This document shows positions 40,287-41,271 of a DNA stretch of 41,271 bases, piece after piece. The position numbers and the translations under genes are program-made. The notes below the pieces were generated by a model that was not told where the DNA came from, did no database searches, and saw only the letters and a list, made by a program, of their open reading frames with translations. This DNA is from Variovorax sp. KBW07. Its GTDB lineage: Bacteria; Pseudomonadota; Gammaproteobacteria; Burkholderiales; Burkholderiaceae_C. The stretch covers positions 1-41,271 of the forward strand of contig NZ_QAJK01000050.1 of the NCBI RefSeq assembly GCF_003852515.1. Direction: 5' to 3'. Position 1 is the first letter of the stretch, and every line of letters starts with the position of its first letter.

Positions 40287-41117
40287 ATGAAACACCTTCT
40301 TCGCATCGCCCTGCCGATGCTCGTTCTTCCCACCCTCGCCGCGGTGCCGATGCTCGCGAGCGCGCAGCTCACGGGCAACGTGGCACTGACCAGCAACTAC
40401 AAGTTCCGCGGGCAAGACCAGGACATGCTGGGCAAGAACGACTACGCCAAGACCAAGGGCTTCAAGCCCGCCATCCAGGGCGGCTTCGACTACGCCTTTG
40501 GCGAGAGCGGCTTCTACGTGGGCAACTGGAACTCCAGCGTGAACTGGCTCAAGGGCAACAGCATCGAGAGCGACATCTACGGCGGCTACAAGTTCAAGGC
40601 CGGTCCGCTCGACATGGACGTGGGTGCGCTGACGTACATCTACCCGGGCAATTCGCTGGGCAACACGACGGAGCTGTACGGCAGCGCGGGCTACACCGAC
40701 GAGACCATCGGCACGTTCACGCTGAAGTATTCGCACACGGTGTCGAAGGACTATTTCGGCTACGCAGGCAACAAGAACGGCTCGGGCCTGAAGGGCACGA
40801 ACACGGGCTACCTGAACCTGGCCTACAGCAAGGAGATCGTTCCGAAGCTGACGCTGAAGGCAGCGGTGGGCTACACGAACATGTCGAGCGACATCCGCAG
40901 CCTGGGCTACAAGAGCTATGTGGACTACAACGTAGGCGCGTCGTACGACTTCGGCAACGGCCTGTCGTTGGCGGGCTCGGTGCAGGGGGCGAACAAGCAG
41001 AGTTCGTACCTGTCGGTGAGCAACCCGGGGTATGACCTGGGCTTCGGTACGTTTGGCAAGCAGACCTACTCGCCCAACAAGGCCCGGTTCATCGTCACGT
41101 TGACGAAGACGCTGTAA
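40287..41117 (+). CDS. TorF-family putative porin
   Basis: 276 aa with a signal peptide ending SAQ (LPTLAAVPMLASAQ). The mature protein begins LTGNVALTSNYKFRGQDQD, the family start, and shows alternating beta strands throughout (SNYKFRG; GFYVGNW; SDIYGGYKFK; LDMDVGALTYIYPG), ending in an aromatic-poor RFIVTLTKTL. This fits the outer-membrane beta-barrel TorF/gcw_chp group. The start at 40287 has no strong Shine-Dalgarno. It is transcribed alone, 180 bases from the divergent LysR gene. The passenger is unknown. Confidence 0.9.
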   Translation: MKHLLRIALPMLVLPTLAAVPMLASAQLTGNVALTSNYKFRGQDQDMLGKNDYAKTKGFKPAIQGGFDYAFGESGFYVGNWNSSVNWLKGNSIESDIYGGYKFKAGPLDMDVGALTYIYPGNSLGNTTELYGSAGYTDETIGTFTLKYSHTVSKDYFGYAGNKNGSGLKGTNTGYLNLAYSKEIVPKLTLKAAVGYTNMSSDIRSLGYKSYVDYNVGASYDFGNGLSLAGSVQGANKQSSYLSVSNPGYDLGFGTFGKQTYSPNKARFIVTLTKTL

Positions 41118-41144
41118 CGCGCTGCTGTTCGGGTCATTCAGGGC

Positions 41145-41240
41145 GACGCCCACGCCGACGGTGTGCTCTGCTCCGCGAATGTCCCCCGCTTCGCTCCTCC
41201 TTTATTTCGCTGCGCAGAGCACACCATCCGCGTGAGCGTC
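41145..41240 (-). repeat. Dispersed palindromic element, copy B, with 27-base arms
   Basis: Arms at 41145-41171 and 41214-41240 are complementary at 24 of 27 positions (GGTGTGCTCTGC against GCAGAGCACACC is perfect). They enclose the 42-base core 41172-41213, which is the exact reverse complement of 6-47. The core has a short internal pairing of its own (GCGAAAT-like against ATTCGC). The structure lies 27 bases after the TorF stop and may also end that transcript. Confidence 0.8.
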
Positions 41241-41271
41241 ATCAGAGTGGTCGTTGATCAGCGGTACACCA

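Overview
The window looks like a chromosomal segment of a high-GC betaproteobacterium of the Comamonadaceae, most like Variovorax. The grounds are base composition, the dapF / DUF484 / xerC gene order, Bug-type solute-binding proteins, many LysR regulators paired with transporters, and a TorF-type outer-membrane protein. This assignment is inferred from family knowledge; no search was run. I see no rRNA, tRNA, CRISPR array, prophage or complete insertion sequence.

Layout. 1-5801 (minus strand): a CobW-type metallochaperone GTPase, then a housekeeping operon dapF - DUF484 - YdcF/SanA-like - xerC - rlmI with overlapping or nearly touching genes. 5858-10732 (minus): an accessory operon of isochorismatase-like hydrolase, XapX protein, YtcJ-like amidohydrolase, DoxX protein and an MFS exporter, with a divergent LysR gene at 10907. 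11865-15159: a HEAT-repeat protein, a DsbA-fold isomerase and an MFS transporter. 15146-17147 (minus): a DUF3455 lipoprotein, an ECF sigma factor and its membrane anti-sigma factor.

17300-20800 is the most unusual part. It holds two tandem OmpA-like periplasmic proteins, a small acidic protein, a clearly lower-GC orphan gene of 408 codons that I do not recognise, a stretch that folds on paper into consecutive stem-loops ending in T6, and three genes whose Shine-Dalgarno sequence lies inside a perfect hairpin.

20789-30000 is a mosaic of small transporter, regulator and enzyme units: MFS, aldo/keto reductase, MoaF-like, YbfB-type MFS with a divergent LysR, an SDR lacking the catalytic Tyr plus a tautomerase, an exported metal hydrolase, a thioesterase and a GNAT. 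30132-34883 (minus) is a tight operon of two transporters and two deaminase-type hydrolases, probably for a nucleobase or related N-heterocycle, under a divergent GntR/FCD regulator with a twin TGGTTAACCA operator. 36945-40106 (minus) is a second catabolic unit: LysR, adenosine-deaminase-like enzyme and Bug-type binding protein. A TorF-family protein closes the window.

The two ends of the window carry the same 42-base sequence in opposite orientation, each flanked by different but self-complementary arms. This looks like a dispersed palindromic element, and it is one of the better leads here, together with the 17.3-20.8 kb islet.
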